A stretch of 64,000 bases of DNA, taken from Haliotis asinina (taxonomy: Eukaryota > Mollusca > Gastropoda > Lepetellida > Haliotidae). The translations under genes were made by a program, and so were the position numbers. Under the pieces are notes generated by a model. The model saw only the letters and a program-made list of their open reading frames with translations, was not told the origin of the DNA and did no database searches. The DNA is taken from NCBI RefSeq assembly GCF_037392515.1, contig NC_090285.1:1677501-1741500 (forward strand), in the 5' to 3' direction. This document shows, one piece after another, positions 44,886-58,497 of the stretch; position 1 is the first letter of the stretch; each line of letters starts with the position of its first letter.

Positions 44886-45384
44886 TTATTAACAAAGAAG
44901 GATAACGATTCTTTTGTCGTTACTATACTACTGGCACCTGTCTTATCTCATAACAAGATTAACAGGAAAGAAAGAAACGAAACAACAAGAAACACGACAC
45001 TTTGTTTGGTGGAAAGACAGGCACATAGTCACTGTAATGTCAAGACAGTTGTGACAGCACACTGTCACTGGAGTGTTGCAACCATAGCAGTAAAACCACT
45101 ATACCTACCTTTGTCTGGATGTCTGGCTCTGCGCATCGACTGGTTGTACTTCGGGATTTTAAACACTCATGGTGTTAAGTTCATGGGCGGCGATCCTTGG
45201 GCAAAGTCATGAAAAGGTCCTTCAGTTTTCCCACAATGTGTGATGTCCGGGGTGCCAGCTGGTGTGCTGTGGATATCTACGCAACATGCTACTGAAACAC
45301 TATCTAACATCATCATAATCATGTGTGAATGTGTCATTACCTGAACGTTTACACAATGTCTAAAGTTTCTGCAGTTCCCTCTCA

Positions 45385-47755
45385 CATACACAGACACACT
45401 GTTCCTTGTTACATTCACTTACACCCTGTTCCCTGACAAATTCACTGTCACTCTGTTCGCTGTCAAAATCACTGACACATTGTTCCCTGTCACATCAAAA
45501 TCACTGACACATTGCTCCCTGTCACACACACACACTGTTCCCTGTCACATGGGCACCGCTCGGTTCCCTGCCACATACCCAAACGCTCTGTTCCCTGTCA
45601 CAAAAACGGACAGCCAGCTCTTAATCACATGCACATACTCTGTTTCCTCTCACATGCACAGACACCCTGTTCGCTGTCACATGGACTGACACCAAGTCGT
45701 GTTTCACATACACAGACACCCTGTTCCCTGTGGCACATAAACAGACGCCTTGCTACCTGTCGCATACACACACACCGCATTCCCAGTCAGATACACAGAT
45801 ACCCTGTACGCCCTGTCATACACAGACACCCTGTTCAATGTGTCACACACAGAAACCCTGCAACGTATGTCATACCCAGACACCCGATTCACTGGCACAT
45901 ACATTGAACACCTTTTTCCTGTCACAAACGCAGTCACAGTGTTTCCTGTCACATACACAGTCACACTGTTTCCTGTCACGTACACAGACGCCCTGTTAAG
46001 CTTCACATGGATAGACAGCGTGTCACATATACACACAGATCCCACCCACAACGACACTCTATTTCTTGTTGCATAAAACGACACCGGTTGCCTGTCACAA
46101 ACACAGAAACCATGTCCTCTGTCACCTACACAGACATCCAGCTGCCTATCACATACAGACACACGCACGTGTTCCCTGTCACATACACAAAAACCCTATT
46201 CACTCTCTCATACGCAGACACCCTGTTCTCTCTCACATACACTGACACACTGTCTCTTCTCACAAACACAGACACCCTGTTGCCAGTCACAAGCGTACAC
46301 ACACTACTCCCTTCCATATACACAGGCACCCTGTTGCCTGTCGCAGACACATACATATAGTTTCCTTCAAACATACGCACACACGGACACACGCACGCAC
46401 ACACACACACACACACATACATACAGACAGACACCGTGTTCCCTGTCTCACATTCAGACCCCTGGTTCCATCTCACATACACACACATCCTGTTACTTGT
46501 CACATACACAGATAAGCTGTTCACTGATACAGAGAAATCCCGTTCCCTCTCACAAACACAGACACCATATTGAAAATCAAATACAAAAGCATCATATCAC
46601 ATACACACAAACACACACACACTCAAACAAACACACTTAACACACACTCACACTCACACACACACGCACATACACCTGTCACTGACACAGACACAATGTT
46701 CTTTGATACATAAAGTGACACCCTGTTCCCTGTCACATGCACGGACACCATATTTCCCGTCACATACACCGTCATCTTGTTTCCGGATAGATACACTGAC
46801 AGCCTGTTCCCTGTAATGCACACAGACACCCTGTTTCGTGTCACGTACAGAAACAACCTGTTCCCTGTCACATACACTAACAAACAGGTGCCCGTCACAT
46901 GCACAGACACCCTCTTCATTGCTTCATACACAACCGCCCTGATTACTATCACATACACACGCACGCACACACTGTATTCCCAGTCAGATACACATACATC
47001 ATGTTCACTGTCACATGAAGAACCCATGTTCCTTGTCACGTATACAGACACACTGTTTCCTGTCACGCACACAGACATAGTCGTTAGTGTCACAGATTCG
47101 GTTCCCTGTCATCTACACAGACACTCTGTTTCTGCCACGTACACAGACACACCATTGCCAGTCACATGCATACACACACTATTCCCTATTATACACACAC
47201 ATTTTGGCTGTCACAAACACGGACACATTGTTGCTCGTAACAAACACAGACACTCTGTTCCCTCAGAAATACACGGACACTCTGTTCTCCGTCTCATACA
47301 CAAACACACTGTAACTTATGTCATACCCATGCACATTGTTCCCTGCCTTATACACTGACATCCTGTCCCCGGTCACCTACACAGATGCCCTACTCCCTGT
47401 CACACCCTCTGACACCCTCTGTTATACACAGCCATCATTTTTCCTTTCACAAACACAGACACCGTAATCCCCGTCACACACACACGCACACACTCACATA
47501 CACAGACACAATGTTGCCTGATACATACACTGACATCCTCTTCCTTGTCACATACACAGACATCCAGTCTCCTGATAGATACGCTGACACCTTATTAACT
47601 GTCATAAGCACGGAAATCCTGTTCCATGTTACATACACATACACCCTCTTCCCTAAAAGATACACTGACACCTCGTTCCCTGCCACATACACAGACACTG
47701 TTCACTGTTACACACACAGGCACCCTGTTCCCTTTCACAGATACAGACACCCTGG
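45385..47755. repeat. 27-bp minisatellite, unit 3
   Basis: Nearly identical to the unit 2 block repeat by repeat. This indicates a recent duplication or conversion of the whole unit rather than independent expansion. Confidence 0.85.
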
Positions 47756-47920
47756 GACAATCACGGTCATACTTAAGTAATACAGAAACTGTTTGTGATC
47801 TTAAAGTCATTTCAAATTGACAACCATCTGTAACAAAACATTCAGGAGTAGAACAAAATTCCATCTTATGTTGAATCCTATAGCTAACCTCAAGGAAGCA
47901 AACACGCACAATATATTCCA

Positions 47921-48214
47921 GTGCTGTTATACAGATTAGCTACAGATAGAAGCAGGAACATCATGAGATGTGATGGTAGCTCTTGTATCCCACCTGTTGT
48001 CGGTAACAACAGTTTCCTACAAGGGGTCGAGGTGTTACAGTCAATACAACCACCAAAGATACCTCACACCTCCTTACCTGACACAAAATCAGCATTTGTT
48101 ACGGATGGCTCACATCCGGGTACACCAGAGTGTGAACTGCAGTATGATGCACGGACATCAGAAGCCCGTGTGACACCTCCGACCAGTCCCTGCCCCAGTC
48201 CCTCCTCTATATAG
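47921..48214 (+). other. Conserved 97-codon open frame, unit 3 copy
   Basis: Copy of 36348-36641, with Ser to Pro and Asn to His replacements. Confidence 0.25.
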
Positions 48215-48474
48215 GCGCCTGATACCCTTGGACAGATGGCTGGTTGACGGTTCGTCCACTCTATTTAGTGAGACTTGTCCTGGCGTTGTCCTGGATCTAC
48301 AACAGCCCTAGCATTACACAGAAATTTCTATCCTATTGTACAGATTAAAGTACAAAATACTGAGGCGATTTTGATATGCCTACAAAACAGTCAGTTTCTC
48401 CGTTTCTCATTGTCCACCAATAAAAGCACTGTGCAACGACTTTTTCAACTTGATATTCGGTATCAAAAGGAAAT

Positions 48475-48777
48475 ATGAAATGGCTACTATCGTATTTTTC
48501 TATATACGACAACAAAGGGGATGTAGCTTCTGAGTTTATTCCACGGCCAGAGTCCAACTGTCGAACTTCATTCGGACCTCCCGGAATATCCCTTGCCGCT
48601 GAAACTCACGGGTCATCAGCTGATCATCCCTGGGTCCTCAGAGCTCAGCCCAGCTCAGCCTCCCTTACAAGTACATACAGTAATATATTCTGTCTAGTCT
48701 ACACATGCAATAAGTTCTTAATTCTACGGTACCTACTTTCTTCCACGTTTCATTTATATTTATACCAAGTACACTAA
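48475..48777 (+). other. Conserved 100-codon open frame, unit 3 copy
   Basis: Copy of 36902-37204, one residue different near the C-terminus. Confidence 0.2.
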
Positions 48778-48804
48778 CATGCATGTATAGCCATTAATAA
48801 TTCA

Positions 48805-49390
48805 TATATCTATAACATACCTACGACATTTATATATTTATAATATCTATAACATACCTACGGCATTTATATATCTATAACATCTATAACATCACTATAC
48901 CACATTTACATATCTGTAACATCTATAACATAACTACGACATTTATATATCTATAACATCTACAACATCACTATACCACATTTACGTATCTATAACATCT
49001 ATAACATAACTACGACATTTATATATCTATAACATCTACAACATCACTATACCACATTTACGTATCTATAACATCTATAACATACCTACGACATTTATAT
49101 ATCTATAACATCTACAACATCACTATACCACATTTACGTATCTATAACATCTATAACATAACTAAGACATTTATATATCTATAACATCTACAACATCACT
49201 ATACCACATTTACGTATCTATAACATCTATAACATACCTACGACATTTATATATCTATAACATCTACAACATCACTATACCACATTTACGTATCTATAAC
49301 ATCTATAACATAACTACGACATTTATATATCTATGACATCTACAACATCACTACGACATTTATATATCTATAACATGTATAACATCACTA
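48805..49390. repeat. AT-rich 37-bp VNTR, unit 3, longest copy
   Basis: About 16 copies in a strongly regular two-unit (about 74-bp) higher-order pattern that alternates a 'accacatttacgtatct' unit with a 'cgacatttatatatct' unit. Confidence 0.87.
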
Positions 49391-49787
49391 CGATACTACT
49401 ATGAATTTCTGATGATAGAGCTCTGAGCATGCACCAACAGATGGTGCATATTACACTCTACAAACAAAGAAACGCATATATGAAATTCAAATATGATACT
49501 TACAATATGTACACATATCTAAACTCAAACACTTTTTGGGTTTGCACATTGTTTCTGGAATGTTTTAGAAGATCAAGCTTGACCAAACGCATCCGAAACT
49601 GATTTTGAATGGTTTTGTCAATCAGGATTGTCATCATGTGCTTGGATGTCATGCAGCACGAAGATCAGGCACAATGATTACAGTATGTGACTATAAAAGA
49701 ACCAAATGACTCTCACAATTTCAGCCAAGATCTTTGCAAATACTGTACACGACAATGGGACGTCTCAACTCTGCCGATCGAAATTAG

Positions 49788-50979
49788 GCAATTGAACGAC
49801 TGCAAGCTGACGAATCAAAGAGTGAGGTGGCAAGGATCTTCGATTTCGTCAAAGAAATTCGACAAATGAGCACGATCATCCACGACCTTTACAAATTGAA
49901 TACGACGATTCCTGAAACCGGCAATACAATTGGGTCGATTCTTGAAACCGGCAATACAACTGGGTCGCAAGTACTTGAAAAAAATACACCACGGGATAAA
50001 TACTGTCATCTGTACAGGTAACGTATTTGTATGGTAGCCTGCAACACCAGTCGCAAACACCAGTCCTGATGTCACTGAAACCAGGGATCCACTCAAATGA
50101 CTTTCACCCCTAATTTTAGGGGGATATCGCTTTATTGATCTCATTTACGACTGCGACAGATGGTATGAATCCCATTTCCGACGTACTGGAATATTGGTAA
50201 ATCCAAGCTCACCCACTAACTCATTTCTGAACTGAATGGTTCTACGCTACAGGAAGTACGTCAAGCAGAGTTCCTGGACACCAACAAAGATGGCCGCGTA
50301 GACAGGTCCGAGGCTGCCAACTCTCTTGGGGTGGATCACGAGGACGAAGAACTTCACGGTTTAATGGACAAGGCTCATTTCAAACGTGAGTACCTCCGTT
50401 TAACGTTCACCATACGTTGATCCAGTGTACTTTAGCAGGAGTACCGGGTACTTGTGGTATAATTATCATTTAGCATTGCTTTGGAAAGAATGAAAAGGTC
50501 ATTACGCCATTGCTGCTCTCTATAAACATATTAACATTTTGAACAGATAAAACAGAGATCAGGTGGACACAGTGACTTCTCGGTAGACACACTGGACACT
50601 TGACACCTTATTGAGGAGACCTGGCTGAGCTACCGTGTCATGTCACCTATGTAGGGTGGACTGACTGTCCTGTGTACCATTTCAGGGGATCTGTCTCGTT
50701 GACTTGGTGGATGTTTGCCAACGTATTCCAGTGGCGCTCCTGGTGCTCATGACTACAGTTACTGAGTTGTCTTCCCGATTCGAATATGGTGTCAGATAGC
50801 TGGGATAGTGTGTATTGTGTTGTGAAACACGAAACCAATCAAAACCCTCCAAATCTGGAATTGATTCATCTGTTGATGGATAATATGTAATGTTACTTCT
50901 TTTTTCTCTTTCAGTTGACTGAGGATATGAACACATTTTACATCCTTATGTTTCAACACGTACGCCAGTATTCAATAAA
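49788..50979 (+). pseudogene. EF-hand gene relic, plus strand, unit 4
   Basis: The repeat exon (49788-50017, 230 bp) is open with two 10-residue repeats (TIPETGNTIG, SILETGNTTG). The EF-hand exon (50253-50385) carries the same 7-bp deletion as unit 3, and the second EF-hand exon is missing. The last-exon acceptor TTTCAG is intact here (50912-50914), with AATAAA at 50974. A deletion in the first intron removes most of the SINE. Upstream TATA candidate at 49691. Confidence 0.65.
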
Positions 50980-50987
50980 GTTACATT

Positions 50988-51475
50988 TTGTTTCATGTCA
51001 ACTCTCCTTGTTGTGTGTTATACAGTATGGTTGATATGGCTTCTGTTTGACGTCAACTCTCCTTGTTGTGTTTTATACAGTGTGGTTGATGTACAGAGTT
51101 TCTGTTTCATGTGAACTCTCCCTGTTCTGTTTTTTTTTCAGTATGGCCGATGTACAGGGCTTCTGCCAAAACTGTACATGCAGGCGCCGTGTGGGTTCTC
51201 ATAACAATCTCTCCTATCATCCCTACAGGGTTGTCTACTTGCTGGTCAAGTTTACCGAATTTCTAGAGTGGCATTATTTAGAAGTTGGGGAGTAATATAA
51301 GGACAAGCTTTATGGATTAACAGTTTCTTTATTCAGATGATGCGACGTTTCCATACAGATTCTTTATCTTTGTCAGATACCAGCTTGACAACGAAACAAA
51401 AATCTGTATCGAAACGTCGCATCATCTGACTAAAGAACTTGTTCATTCATAAAGCTTGCCCTTATAAGTTTAGCG
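50988..51475. repeat. 59-bp repeats, small Cys-rich frame and hairpin element, unit 4
   Basis: The 59-bp repeats extend to about 51165, and the 50-codon frame MADVQGFC... lies at 51143-51295. The hairpin element with full arms follows at about 51296-51475. Confidence 0.6.
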
Positions 51476-51734
51476 AAATGGCGACATGAGACGTAAAGAA
51501 GGAAATTCACACAAAATACCGAGTGGACATTAAAGCGAGGCGCACACACGAGTACACAGTCTCAACCTGTGGCACAGCGATGTTTGGTTAACGCATGTTT
51601 TCTAATGTTCTATTTATGACCAGGCAGCATATATTTTATCACATAAAACAAAACTAACAGACATGGAGTCAACACAGGGAGATAGTGTTGTTTTAGTTCG
51701 TCCTACTGCAGCCACACTACAGGCCTGAAAATAT

Positions 51735-52005
51735 TCCAATCCAGAGTGAACAATTAAACCGGTGATTGCTATCTTAACATTACTTTGGGGCACGTTATAA
51801 TATCAAGGTTGCCGCCATATAGCTCGAATATTGCTCAGTGCGGCATAAACCTAAACTCACACCAATTAGTAGCCACGGGGCCGTTCAACTAACCAGGTGG
51901 ACGATCTCCGAGACTTGACTGGTTCAATGTACCATGACGGGTCAGTAGCTGCTCACAGTATCAACCAGTGATTTGCCTCACCCATAATCGATTATGTACC
52001 GACTA
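51735..52005. repeat. Gastropod SINE-like module, unit 4
   Basis: Equivalent of 4555-4830. Confidence 0.5.
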
Positions 52006-52951
52006 TAAACACCAACCAAACAAAATGTATTTGCTCTTTTGTATACCAGATAAATGTGAAATGACGTCACCTAAAGTGATTTTACGTTCTCTTCTTTTAA
52101 CGTTTCCTCCCCTTCAGCAAAAAAACGATATAATGTGAGGCGTAGATCTGGTTTGAGCAGATTAGTGAAATAAGTTTTCGTTTGATATCTATTCAACAAA
52201 TACATGAAAAAGCTCCAGTTACCAAAAAGAAACCTTATATTCATATTTGATACTATCTAACCGTCCCCTGATATGTGATTTACCACTGAATACACGCTAT
52301 GACTGCACCATCTTGTGGCAGCACGCCAAATGGGTAATCTTCGTGTACCCATTGAATTCAAAACGTTTTCCTTTCCCGTCTCCAGCTGTGTGAACGCATA
52401 TACACGTGTGTAAAACTACCATCCAACTGAACCCGAGTTATATTGGACATCACATGGAACAAACACAAATGTCTGAGTGAAACTTTAATCAATGCACACA
52501 GCACGCCAATGTCAATAAGAGAGAAAATAGTTCATCGCACAGGTTCGACATTCGGCAGACGTGTTCTGGATTCCGACATCAGATCACGGGGCTGAAACAC
52601 ACGAACAGTTCTGTGCATCAGGTGTGTTTGATGATGTGGTCAGTAGAACATTCACATCAGTGGAACTGAGTTACATTTCATTTAATGATCGTCTTTGACA
52701 CAATCCATTGCTCAACAAGACTCGCGCACACACAATCACCAAAACACAATACATGTATACCCTCGCACACACACAGTCACACACATTTTTAGACGCCGAT
52801 ATCGTATGGTATGTAATTACGAAACGTTTCCATGTAATATTCCGTGAGAGATCTCTGGTAACATGCCTGAGTGGGTCCCCATCAAACGTTGCTTGTAATA
52901 GCTCTCGATGCAGTCTTCAGTAACGAATGCCTGAAAGAGTTATCCTATAAG

Positions 52952-54613
52952 CTAGGCTGTAAGAGGGGTGGTACGTAAGTTCCTACGCTTTCATGCTTTT
53001 GGAGCTGAGAGTAATGTGGAATATTGAAGAACATCTGTAGACAGATAGAACATTGTGTACTAGTATGTTGGAGGTATGGTTGTTCTCTGAACACTGGGGG
53101 TGGGGGTGGGGGTGGGGGAAGCAGCAAAGTGTAAACAATAATTACCAGATTCTGGACCTTCGTCCTCGAACGTCAGCGCCGCATCAAAGAACTCGTCCAC
53201 ATCCACGTTGCCATCACCTTTCAACCATTACAGAAACGACAATCTGAGGACGTGCGTGAAGTCAATGACTCGAACCACAGTGATCGACTAAAACCTTTGG
53301 AATCTACCATTACAATGTTGTATATAGTGATGTAACATACATAAACCTTTGCTTATAGTCTATTAGGTAGAATGGGTGTCTAAATCACAGAGCTACATTT
53401 AGCTCACCAATATAACTTAGACAAACGCCCTCACACCCAGTGAGACAGTCACACGCACGCAAGCACGCACACACGCACACCCACTGGGATAACCACCGTA
53501 ACTTAAAGCTGTATGCGACATTAGAAGCTGTCAGTGTTAAATGCTTTATGCCTCCAGCTGTTACGAGTTTCACGTAGCCAGCAACTCACGTTTGGCATCG
53601 GCCATGTTCATGAAGTGGTCGAGTTGGGCGTCGCTTTGGTCGACTCCGAAGTAGCTAGCGGCCTCGGACCAGTCCACCAAACCATCTGTGTTCGCGTCCA
53701 GAGCCCGGATCTCACGCTCTGTAAACTTTCTGTTGAAGTTCGTTAGGAGCATTCAGAATAATTGAATTTCTAATCATCAGTCGACATGAGTCACCATCAA
53801 TCGGTAAGCTCTGACATCAGCTTATCGGAGTCAGGTAACAGAGCGCATTCATTCAATGAGCTGAGTTTCCGGATGAAATAGTAAATGACATTAAAACCAT
53901 ACTGAACAAAATACCGATAAGCAATTTGCGAAGAAATCGTTTTTAAGGAGCACAGATGAATCATAACATTTGACCTTTTGTAACCTAAGCGATGGAAATC
54001 AGAGTAATCGTGATTAGCAACAGAAACAGAAGTTCAGTTCTCCTTAAGGCAAACTACCTGTGAAAGTCAGCAAAAGGGACTTTTCTACTGATAATCATTA
54101 ATGACACCATGTGTTCGGGAGAAGAGTAATATGTTGTCCTACCGTTAGCACCCGCTGTTTACAGTATTTGCATGACAAAATTAAGCGTTACAGTCCTCGT
54201 ACAGCATCCATGTGGAGAATCGAACCCGAGTTTACACTTTTACCACTGGGCTATCCCACTGCGTCTTAATGAAGAGTAGCTCTTTTCGATAAAAAGAGAC
54301 TTGAGTGGTGTCTGTTGAAAGTGATAATACTGAATAATGTTGTCGAAACATTATCTTTTACAGTGTACCATAATTAGTAGAACATTGAAACCAAGAGTTA
54401 TTTCAATAAATACGTTAACTGTAAATACCTGTACAGACCACACCCGATCTTTATTCCCGTGTGGTCAGGCCTGAAATAGGTTTTAGCCACAGTACTCAAA
54501 ACTGGCTTGATGAAGGGTTTACTTGTTCGTCTCCCCCAACGTTTTCGCCAAAACCCATCCGTTCCCATGACGACCAGGACAGTGGTCAAACATACAAGAA
54601 ACGCCAGCTTCAT
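52952..54613 (-). CDS. Small secreted EF-hand protein, minus-strand gene of unit 4
   Basis: Coding exons are 54429-54613, 53590-53729, 53146-53217 and 52952-52956, with all borders conserved. The predicted product is 133 aa: signal peptide MKLAFLVCLTTVLVVMG, then FWRKRWGRR, then loops DANTDGLVDWSE and DAKRDGNVDVDE, ending GPESA. Distinctive residues are Cys rather than Leu-Cys order shifts in the signal peptide (FLVCL), Ser in KPVLSTVAK and Leu in IRALDANTDG. The third intron contains a G-rich run (gggggtgggggtggggg, about 53095). Candidate ATTAAA at 52484-52489. Secreted calcium binder, as for units 1 and 2. Confidence 0.7.
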
Positions 54614-54659
54614 TCTTACTCTGAAAATAATGTCAAATCATGTGAAATTCGGTAATGGA

Positions 54660-55060
54660 GACATGCGCATAATGTAGTTCATGAAGAGAAGTTGGCTAGG
54701 CCCGAGTATTCAAGAGATTTGAGACATGAGAATTCTGTAATTCCTAATCGCGATCCAAATCGCGATTACATGTATTCCATAGAGCATAGAGAGTAGAGCT
54801 TTGTATCTTCGCCTAAGTAGCGAGACCATATAAACCAGCGGCCAAAAGAAACGCCACCAAATAGAAACGACTGTAAATTGCCAAAATATCTGAAAATAGC
54901 TAAAACACATATCTCGAACACAGCATGTCTATTCCCACTGGACATTGGCACTTTTACGGGAAAAAAACGAAAATGCACAAATACAGAAAACTGTGCACAA
55001 AGTTACCCGTTTCATACTAGGCTATAAAAATTAACCAGGTTTATTCTCTTACACCGATTG
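54660..55060. other. Upstream region of the unit 4 minus-strand gene
   Basis: Equivalent of 31055-31545; no exon recognised. The conserved 'ctataaaaa' motif lies near 55022. Confidence 0.35.
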
Positions 55061-55078
55061 ACAACAGGACCATACCTC

Positions 55079-55537
55079 GTTTAACACCAGAGCGGAGGTA
55101 GCGAGCAATCTGTATGTTACAGATGGAACAGACACAAGAACGTGTGGCTAAGACCATGGGATGCTTCAAATTCATCATTGAAAGGCACGTCACACGTCTA
55201 CGGCAGACTGACAGTACTGTAGACAGGCCAAAGAGCGATATACTGAAGGAGTCCACCCAACTGGCAGCATCGACACTGGCAAAAAATGTGAAATTTCCTG
55301 ACGGAAGCAAGTTTTAGCTCTACAAGATCAGTGCTCCTCTGAGCACCTTTGGGAATAATTGGGACGTCGTATTCGGAAACGCATAAGCAACCATTGACGA
55401 GGAACGGGTTGGCAGTTGCTCTGCTAAAGGAGTGGAATCGTATCCCTAATCAAAACGTCAGAAGAATCAGCTACTCACTTCGACCCCAGATTCAAGCCTG
55501 TATCACTGTTAGGGGAGGCGATACCCGGCACTGAGCA
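55079..55537 (+). pseudogene. Tc1-like transposase remnant A, unit 4
   Basis: Contains MLQMEQTQERVAKTMGC, IERHVTRLRQTDSTVDRP, NVKFPDGSKF and the C-terminal RIPNQNVRRISYSLRP block. Same internal deletion as units 2 and 3. Confidence 0.63.
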
Positions 55538-55946
55538 ATATGTGCTGCTCAGAAAGTTGTAAAAGCTCCAAGTCCATTCTGCATTGGTGATCAAATACTG
55601 GATAATGCACCCCAGTGTCAATCTTGTGATAACAGATAACAATCTGCGTTGTTTTTCTTCTTGTTATCCATTACATACTGCTGCTGAATGATTGCTTTTT
55701 GTCATAACACATTCAACGTGACCATATTTTGCCTAAGTTTTGTTTTAGGCCAGAACATCTATATGAATCCCGTAGAATTGCGTCGCTAACCATCATACAC
55801 CATATGGGCTACACATTTGAGTCACTGCCGTGATAGATGACTAACCCTCTTCTTAATGGTATTGTCCATATTTGGACCCTATGTAGATACCACACCAATG
55901 CCAGTCTGTTTGGCTAAAAACGGAATGCTGAATTACAATGTAGCTC

Positions 55947-56171
55947 AGTGAAGACTCTAAATCCGCAAAAGTCGACCATCTTAAAACCAATTCAAACCAC
56001 AACATCAGATGGAACACCATCAGGTTTATCCAAAGGAACAAGACTGACTTCTCAGCTCGCAAACTACTTGAAGCTGTCCGTAAAAGAACATTAGTCCACC
56101 CATCAACAGAGATGAAGGATCTACTACTACGACCACCATTAATCTGTTTCCCCTGGGAAGTCGAGTTTTAG
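55947..56171 (+). pseudogene. Open frame of unknown origin, unit 4 copy
   Basis: Copy of 32424-32648 with several replacements; still open. Confidence 0.28.
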
Positions 56172-56658
56172 GCAGCAATGCTTTTACAAACAATTCAGTG
56201 TATTGTATTGTATATCCTCTCTCTGTTACGACATCGTTCATAGTTGTTAATAAATGGTGTTATTTGTCTAACAACTGAAACATATTTCAGTTACTTGAAG
56301 ACGAATATTTAACAGTCCACAGAGTTGTTTACATTCTGTCACTTCTACACTGACTCCTTTTTTTCAGGTAACAAAGACAGTAGACACAAGCACATTCCTA
56401 ATTGTTTTTCAAATTCAGATGAATTTGAATGAGACTCTCTTCCTATTCCTAATGCAATACGCCTTGCAACGTCAAGTAGTATTTAATTTCTTGAGGTGAT
56501 ATCGATGTATCATGGACCCTCGAGACATAAATAATCCTGATATTTTGCCTAAATGTGTTTTGTATCGAAGCACTAGTATACCGTAGTTGACGATGAATCG
56601 TTACACCACTAACAAAGACAGACTAGAAAGCATGATCTAACACACAAGTACGAGAATC

Positions 56659-56815
56659 ATGCCACGATTAACAGCTGAAGAGGAAGAAAGGGCCCATCGT
56701 GTCAGGATTGTAAGACGTATTCAGCGCTACAAACAGACTGGGGTCACCGTTGACAGACCAATAAGTGGACGTACACGCATCACAACGCCAGCTGGAGATG
56801 GGTACCTCCGTTATT
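56659..56815 (+). pseudogene. Tc1-like transposase remnant B, unit 4, shortened
   Basis: As 33103-33310, but with a deletion of about 55 bp in the middle of the DNA-binding part. Confidence 0.55.
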
Positions 56816-57309
56816 AACAAAGAAGGATAACGATTCTTTTGTCGTTACTATACTACTGGCACCTGTCTTATCTCATAACATACTATCAAGATTAACAGGA
56901 AAGAAAGAAACGAAACAACAAGAAACACGACACTTTGTTTGGTGGAAAGACAGGCACATGGTCACTGTAATGTCAAGACAGTTGTGACAGCACACTGTCA
57001 CTGCAGTGTTGCAACCATAGCAGTAAAACCACTATACCTACCTTTGTCTGGATGTCTGGCTCTGCGCATCGACTGGTTGTACCTCGGGATTTTAAACACT
57101 CATGGTGTTAAGTTCATGGGCGGCGATCCCTGGGCAAAGTCATGAAAAGGTCCTTCAGTTTTCCCACAATGTGTGATGTCCGGGGTGCCAGCTGGTGTGC
57201 TGTGGATATCTACGCAATATGCTACTGAAACACTATCTAACATCATCATAATCATGTGTGAATGTGTCATTACCTGAACGTTTACACAATGTCTAAAGTT
57301 TCTGCAGTT

Positions 57310-58168
57310 CCCTCTCGCATACACAGACACACTGTTCCTTGTTACATTCACTTACACCCTGTTCCCCTGTCAAATTCATTGCCACCCTCTTCGCTGTCAA
57401 AATCACTGACACATTGCTCCCTGTCACATACACACACTGTTCCCTGTCACATGCACACCGCTCGGTTCCCTGCCACATACCCAAACGCTCTGTTCCCTGT
57501 CACCAACACGGACACCCAGTTCTTAATCACATACACATACTCTGTTTCCTCTCACATGCACAGACACCCTGTTCTGTCACATGGACTGACACCAAGTCAT
57601 GTTTCACATACACAGACACCCTGTTCCCTGTGGCACATACACAGACGCCTTGCTACCTGTCGCATACACACACACCGCATTCCCAGTCAGATACACAGAT
57701 ACCCTGTACGCCCTGTCATACACAGACACCCTGTTCAATGTGTCACACACAGAAACCCTGTAACGTATGTCATAACCAGACACCCTGCTCACTGGCACAT
57801 ACATTGAACACCTTTTTCCTGTCACATACACAGACGCCATCTTAACCTTCACATGGATAGACAGCGTGTCACATATACACACAGATCCCACCCACAACGA
57901 CACTCTATTTCTTGTTGCATAAAACGACACCGGTTCCCTGTCACAAACACAGAAACCATGTCCTCTGTCACCTACACAGACACCAAGCTGCCGATCACAT
58001 ACAGACACATGCACGTGTTCCCTGTCACATACACAAAAACCCTATTCACTCTCTCATACGCAGACACCCTGTTCTCTCTCACATACACTGACACACTGTC
58101 TCTTCACACAAACACAGACACCCTGTTGCCAGTCACAAACACATACATATAGTTTCCTGTCAAACATA

Positions 58169-58200
<32 letters not shown>

Positions 58201-58446
58201 TACATACAGACACTGTGTTCCCTGTCTCACATACACACCCCTGGTTCCATCTCACATACACACACATCCTGTTACTTGTCACATACACAGATAAGCTGTT
58301 CACTGATCAAACGGAGAAATCCCGTTCCCTCTCACAAACACAGACACCATGTTGAAAGTCAACTACAAAAGCATCATATCACACATACACACAAACACAC
58401 ACACAAACGCTCAAACAAACACACTTAGCACACACTCACATTCACA

Positions 58447-58497
<51 letters not shown>

